A stretch of DNA of 52,268 nucleotides from a virus. The stretch is taken from the IMG/VR virus record IMGVR_UViG_3300043777_000338, positions 1 through 52,268 of that record. One strand, written 5' to 3'. Positions within the stretch are counted from its first letter, which is position 1, and each line of letters begins with the position of its first letter. The position numbers were made by a program, and so were the translations under genes. The notes beneath the pieces are model-generated. The model was not told the origin of the DNA and did not search any database. It saw nothing but the letters and a program-made list of their open reading frames with translations. Shown one piece after another: positions 48,294 to 52,268 of the stretch.

Positions 48294-49793
48294 ATGTTTA
48301 ATCAACAGATGCTTGCTTCAGATTTAGATGAAAATGAAATGCCTTATGCGCATGGGTTGATTAATACCGTGCCTATGCCAATGACTCCTTCTCCTGTTAG
48401 TTCTCTTCCTCCTTTATATCCAAGTATGATGACCCCAGGATTAAATCCGCAAGCTCCCTTTATGACTCCCAATATGGTTCAGGCGAGATATGCAGAAGGT
48501 GGTTCTGTATATGAAGATGATGGGTCATATGGACTTACAGATATGGCGGAAATGTTGCGTGAACAGGGTGATGAAGATGATACAATTCTTGCGCACATTA
48601 ATCCAGAAGAAGCTCATCAACTTGGAGAAATGTACGGATATGATATTAATCCAATCACTGGCTTGCCACAATTTGGAAGACATAAAAGAAAAGGCCTTAA
48701 GGGATTGGTAAGGAAGGCGGCTCATACAATTGGGCATGCTGCAAGAGAGGTTGTCCGCGCTCCTGTTATGAGAAAAGTTCTTCCAATTGCAGGTGCACTT
48801 GCTGGAAATGTTATTGCGCCAGGAATAGGAAGCGTTCTCGGAGGCGCTGCTACAAAAGCTACCATTGCGAAAGCGCAACATAAGGATCCATTGAAAGCTG
48901 CGCTGCGTGGTGCTGCGCTAGGAGCGGGCATTGGATACGGAATGCCACTAGCTGGAAAGGGATTGTCAGCTCTTGGTGCAACAAATCTTGGTGCAGGATT
49001 AAGCCAATTTGGTGGTGGTGAATATCTGAAAGGTTTGTCATCTTTAGGGCAAATGTTTACTGGCGCTACTGCGCCAGCTGCTGCTGCGGGAACAGGTCTT
49101 GGATTAAAGAAAATGGCTGAGCAGGGAAAAATTCAAGCATTTCTTGGCGAGAAACCTGGGGCAATTTCTTCGCTTTATCCCGGAATGTCAGAAGAAGAGG
49201 CAACTCAAGCTGGAACTTCATTATATCCTGCCATTGCAAAGGCTTTTCCTGAAAGAGAAAGACAATCAGAAGGCTTTGGATTGGGAAGCTTAACGAAAAA
49301 TCTTAGCAACTTAATGTTGCCACTTGGCATCCTTGGGACATTGATGAGAAAAGAGAAAATTAAGCAAGGTCATGGACCATCATTTGATGAGATTGTATCG
49401 CGGATGCGGACTCCATGGCGTCCAGACCAATATGCAAGACCTGTTGAAGCATACCAAAGACAAGTAAGAACACCGACTGAAGAAGAAATAGCTGCTTATG
49501 AAGATTTAGCAAGGCCGATGGTTACTCCACAATTTTTCCATCCATATAAACATGGTGGTTACTTACATGGTCAGGAGGGAGGGCAGGCTGATACAGTTCC
49601 AGCAATGCTTTCTAATGGAGAATATGTTTTAACTGCTGATGTTGTTTCTGCTCTTGGGGATGGGAATAATTCTGCCGGTGCAAAAAAACTCGATTCATTT
49701 ATGGCTGCAGTTCGTCAGCACAAAGGACAAAAGTCAGGTTTGCCGCCAAAAGCAAAATCAATTGGCGCATATATGAAGCATAGAAAGTATTAA
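48294..49793 (+). CDS. Virion internal / tail protein with Gly-Ala-rich centre (499 aa)
   Basis: AAAAAGGTGG site. Residues about 130-290 are Ala/Gly-rich with hydrophobic turns (IAGALAGNVIAPGIGSVLGGAATKA, GAALGAGIGYGMPLAGKGL), a likely membrane-active segment. The C-terminus (GQADTVPAMLSNGEYVLTADVVSALGDGNNSAGAKKLDSF) is a common podophage motif ('D-x-(V/I)-PA-x-LSxGEYVxxADVVSALG'). It directly precedes the ejection-protein genes, so it may be ejected too. Confidence 0.72.
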   Translation: MFNQQMLASDLDENEMPYAHGLINTVPMPMTPSPVSSLPPLYPSMMTPGLNPQAPFMTPNMVQARYAEGGSVYEDDGSYGLTDMAEMLREQGDEDDTILAHINPEEAHQLGEMYGYDINPITGLPQFGRHKRKGLKGLVRKAAHTIGHAAREVVRAPVMRKVLPIAGALAGNVIAPGIGSVLGGAATKATIAKAQHKDPLKAALRGAALGAGIGYGMPLAGKGLSALGATNLGAGLSQFGGGEYLKGLSSLGQMFTGATAPAAAAGTGLGLKKMAEQGKIQAFLGEKPGAISSLYPGMSEEEATQAGTSLYPAIAKAFPERERQSEGFGLGSLTKNLSNLMLPLGILGTLMRKEKIKQGHGPSFDEIVSRMRTPWRPDQYARPVEAYQRQVRTPTEEEIAAYEDLARPMVTPQFFHPYKHGGYLHGQEGGQADTVPAMLSNGEYVLTADVVSALGDGNNSAGAKKLDSFMAAVRQHKGQKSGLPPKAKSIGAYMKHRKY

Positions 49794-49794
49794 G

Positions 49795-51303
49795 ATGAGA
49801 AATTTATTTACATATATTCTAACCTTATTGTTGTTATCTTCTGTTTGTTGCGAAGCTTCTTTCAATAAAACGCAAGAAAGAACTATCGGCCATCTTATGC
49901 ATGGGAAAAATCAATTTACTAGACAAGAAGCAGAAGATTATATGAGGCAGGGGGCAGGGGCAGATCCAGGAAGATGGCTTGCAAATAGAAGAGCGGCAGC
50001 GGCTCAATCAGCGCGCGCAGCTGAGATTTCTCGGGCTCAAGCTGCCGCAGCGGCACAAGCTTCTGCAGCCCGAGCTTCTCAAACTGCTACAACTGCTCCT
50101 TTACCTTCTTCTTCAACTGCTTCCACCTCTGCTAATCCTGTGCTTGCTCCACTTCCTTCTTCTACAGCCTCCCCCTCTTCTGGAACGACAACAACAACTA
50201 CTACTCCCTCTGCTCCGATGCCACCTCCATTGCCTGAAGGATGGGCTGGAAGAACTTTACCTTCTTTAAGGCCTCGCTTTGGAGGTCCTGGCGGTGGAGC
50301 TCCCGGGGGAGGCCCTGGTGGGCCAGGGGGACCAGGAGGTCCTGGATCATCAGAAATCGGATCGTCGGAACTTCCGCCGTGGATGAATACTTACTTACAG
50401 AATTTAATTGAAAGATCAGCGGTCCTAGGAGAAGAAAATTATCCCCATTATCCATATCCTACAATTGCTGCAACAGATCCTTTATTTATGGAAGCATATA
50501 ATAAAGCTTATGAAACTGGTCGATATGAGCCTTATTTTGCGAGAGCAGAAAGATCTTTATCTGAAGCAAAAGAACCTTTTTCTCAGTATTATCAAGAGTA
50601 TATGAATCCATATATTTCGCAAGTTCTTGAAAACATCGCGCATTATGGTGGAAGAGCTTTTCAAGAAAATATACTTCCAGCACTTGAGGGGCAATTTGTT
50701 GGATTGGGGCAGCATGGTTCAAAACGTCATGAAGAACTTGCTCAAAGAGCTGCACGTGATATGCAAGAAGCAATTTCAAGGCAACAATCACAGGCATTAG
50801 CGCAGGGTTATGGGCAGACTGCGAAACAATTTCAGGAAGAAAAACTTCGCCAGCTTGAAGCAGCCCGGCGTGAAGCAGAACTTGGTCGCTATGCGCAAGC
50901 TGGAGCAACAGCAGATATTGAAGCGCAAGCCAGATTAGGACAAGCAAGACAAGCTGAGCAACAAAGCAGATTAACTGAGATGCAGAATAAATTTTTGAGA
51001 GAGCAGCAATATCCTCATGCTTTATTGGAACAACATGCCGGTATTTTGAGAGGGCTTCCTGGACAAGGCGTCACAACCAAGACTTCATATGCACCTCCTC
51101 CTCCGCAAACATCAGTCAATTTGATGGGGAAAATAGGTGAAGTTGCGCCAGCAATATACGGAGCAATGAAGCAGTTTGAGCATAAAAAAGGCGGACGCAT
51201 AAAAAAGAAGCCCTTTGGTTTGTCAGATGTTGCGTTTAAATCTAAGAATAAGCCAGAGAGTAAGCATAAGAGATTTAATTTATTGAGAGCAAAGAAGATC
51301 TAA
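49795..51303 (+). CDS. Ejection-type protein with N-terminal leader and Gly-Pro-rich linker
   Basis: 502 residues. Residues 1-22 look like a cleavable leader (MRNLFTYILTLLLLSSVCCEA). An Ala/Ser/Pro/Thr-rich disordered region (about 60-150) and a PGGGxPGGxGGPGG linker (about 160-185) follow. The rest is long helix rich in Gln, Glu and Ala (QAISRQQSQALAQGYGQTAKQF), ending GGRIKKKPFGLSD. P22 ejection protein gp7 is also made with a short leader that is removed; that parallel is from general knowledge. Likely an internal head protein delivered with the genome. Confidence 0.68.
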   Translation: MRNLFTYILTLLLLSSVCCEASFNKTQERTIGHLMHGKNQFTRQEAEDYMRQGAGADPGRWLANRRAAAAQSARAAEISRAQAAAAAQASAARASQTATTAPLPSSSTASTSANPVLAPLPSSTASPSSGTTTTTTTPSAPMPPPLPEGWAGRTLPSLRPRFGGPGGGAPGGGPGGPGGPGGPGSSEIGSSELPPWMNTYLQNLIERSAVLGEENYPHYPYPTIAATDPLFMEAYNKAYETGRYEPYFARAERSLSEAKEPFSQYYQEYMNPYISQVLENIAHYGGRAFQENILPALEGQFVGLGQHGSKRHEELAQRAARDMQEAISRQQSQALAQGYGQTAKQFQEEKLRQLEAARREAELGRYAQAGATADIEAQARLGQARQAEQQSRLTEMQNKFLREQQYPHALLEQHAGILRGLPGQGVTTKTSYAPPPPQTSVNLMGKIGEVAPAIYGAMKQFEHKKGGRIKKKPFGLSDVAFKSKNKPESKHKRFNLLRAKKI

Positions 51304-51304
51304 T

Positions 51305-52268
51305 ATGAATCCATCATTACTAGATTATATGGCTAAATTCCAACCAAACGCGCAAACAGAAGTAGATCAAGCCGCTACGAATCCTTTTTCCAGCGGATCT
51401 CAATCTGCTGTTCAGGCGGCAAAACAATCTATGCAAATGGATGAAAGAGAAAGAGGAAGAGCTCAAGGTCTTGCGGCGCTCCAATTTGCCGCGCATATGG
51501 CACAAAGACAGCATGGAAGAAAAAGAAGTTTCTCTGAATCGCTCAATCAATCTTTATTGCCTGCTGTAGAAACATATAATGCAGAGCGAAATCGTATTGA
51601 ACAGCAAAATGCTTATCTACATGCACAAGCACAGGCGGCGGCTGAGCGTCAAAGGCAAGAGCAACTTCGTTTGCAAATGCATCAAGAAAAAATGCAGCAA
51701 AGACAGCAAGAACAAGAAGCATTAGAAAGACATAGAACTTCTCAACTTGGAGAGACGGAAAGATATCACCAAGGAAGATTGGGATTAGAAAGAGAAAAAG
51801 CACAAGAAAGAACTGGTTCTGGGATAAAAGAATGGGAAGAAGCTGCAAAATACAATGCGTTGCCATTAAATAACTTAAGCGTTACAGCGCGACGTGAATA
51901 CGAAAAAGGCATTCTTGCAGATAAGAAGAATTTTCCAGATTATAAAAAGGCAATAAAAACCGTTCATCAAATGCAGGATATTTTTTCACATCATCCTAAT
52001 ATCGGTGAAAGTTTTACGCGTTCTATTCTTTCTGGGAAAATGGAAAATCCATCAGCTATGCACCAATTAGCGCGTAAATATCATTGGAACAAAGATGAAA
52101 TATCTGCATTGCAGAAACTTCAAAAACTATCTTCTGACTTAAATTTGCAATCGATCAAATCATCTGGAGGAAAAGTAGCAACAGACTTATTCAAACAAAT
52201 GATAAGACAAGCTGCGCCAAGCGAAGTGTTAACTCCGGATGCATTTGATTTCGTTGCTAAAAATTTTG
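51305..52268 (+). CDS. Ejection-type internal virion protein, N-terminal part (continues at position 1)
   Basis: Starts two bases after the previous stop (TAATATG). 279 codons precede the overlap; with the 127 codons at the start of the window the full protein is 406 residues. The N-terminus is followed by an extended coiled coil (QQNAYLHAQAQAAAERQRQE, QEKMQQRQQEQEALERHRTS) and a globular helical part (YKKAIKTVHQMQDIFSHHPN). Gln/Glu/Arg richness matches its neighbours and podoviral ejection proteins. Confidence 0.75.
   Translation, partial: MNPSLLDYMAKFQPNAQTEVDQAATNPFSSGSQSAVQAAKQSMQMDERERGRAQGLAALQFAAHMAQRQHGRKRSFSESLNQSLLPAVETYNAERNRIEQQNAYLHAQAQAAAERQRQEQLRLQMHQEKMQQRQQEQEALERHRTSQLGETERYHQGRLGLEREKAQERTGSGIKEWEEAAKYNALPLNNLSVTARREYEKGILADKKNFPDYKKAIKTVHQMQDIFSHHPNIGESFTRSILSGKMENPSAMHQLARKYHWNKDEISALQKLQKLSSDLNLQSIKSSGGKVATDLFKQMIRQAAPSEVLTPDAFDFVAKNF
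52142..52268. repeat. Terminal direct repeat (right copy)
   Basis: Identical to bases 1-127; see the left copy. It shows that the molecule was assembled as a circle. Confidence 0.95.

Noticed and set aside
49795-51303. Collagen-like protein assignment
   Set aside because: The Gly-Pro stretch is short and irregular, a linker rather than Gly-X-Y triple-helix repeats.

Overview
The window is a complete, circular, AT-rich phage genome, cut open inside a virion gene. The last 127 bases (52142-52268) repeat the first 127, so the true length is about 52,141 bp, and the gene broken by the ends joins in frame across the junction. It carries a full podovirus-like structural set in P22/SU10-type order (large terminase, portal, scaffold, major capsid protein, gp4-like and gp10-like neck proteins, ejection-type internal proteins), a tyrosine integrase and an excisionase-like gene. 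I therefore read it as a temperate podovirus or integrating phage-plasmid. The host is probably a low-GC alphaproteobacterium, perhaps an intracellular or protist-associated one. The basis is an Hfq of alphaproteobacterial type (WFDNF...[15 protein letters not shown]) and a MarR-type regulator with the LdtR-like motif YYIGSNVTYNL. The host call is inference.

Layout: 51305->384 and 374-2524 hold ejection-type proteins. 2670-3344 is a beta-barrel outer-membrane-protein cargo gene, followed by a possible small RNA (about 3440-3590). The minus-strand genes hsp20, hfq and integrase lie at 3594-5623. After a 375-bp divergent regulatory region, a rightward replication/recombination block (5999-13779) encodes an excisionase-like protein, a DUF3987 primase-helicase, a Sak4-like AAA ATPase, DUF669, a Cas4-like nuclease and a VRR-NUC nuclease. 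A leftward operon of overlapping small genes (13877-17022) includes the MarR-like regulator. Its upstream region (17113-17768) has clustered TGTTTAACCTG iterons beside an AT-rich tract and is the best origin or operator candidate. Small genes and two overlapping membrane proteins (17769-18640) follow, then about 1 kb of non-coding, hairpin-rich DNA.

The most unusual block is 19488-25169: a 1291-residue secreted-type polymorphic toxin (signal peptide, FHA-like beta-helical body, pretoxin region, C-terminal DUF4258-like toxin). Its stop codon overlaps a DUF1871-like immunity gene, followed by four further small immunity-like genes and a fossil copy of the toxin's pretoxin junction. That is the footprint expected of repeated toxin-cassette replacement, here inside a phage. 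A 12-bp microsatellite lies just upstream of the toxin promoter.

25162-28606 holds a lipoprotein, a possible small terminase, the large terminase, a complete tRNA-Asn and a hypothetical gene. 28727-51303 is the virion block. It includes a histidine-rich protein, a GroES-like co-chaperonin, paralogous fibre genes around the capsid gene, a neck protein with an inserted discoidin-like domain, and a fibre array ending in a peptidase-S74 intramolecular chaperone. Three protein- or RNA-chaperone genes (Hfq, Hsp20, GroES-like) in one small phage suggest strong control over host RNA and protein folding. No endolysin was recognisable.
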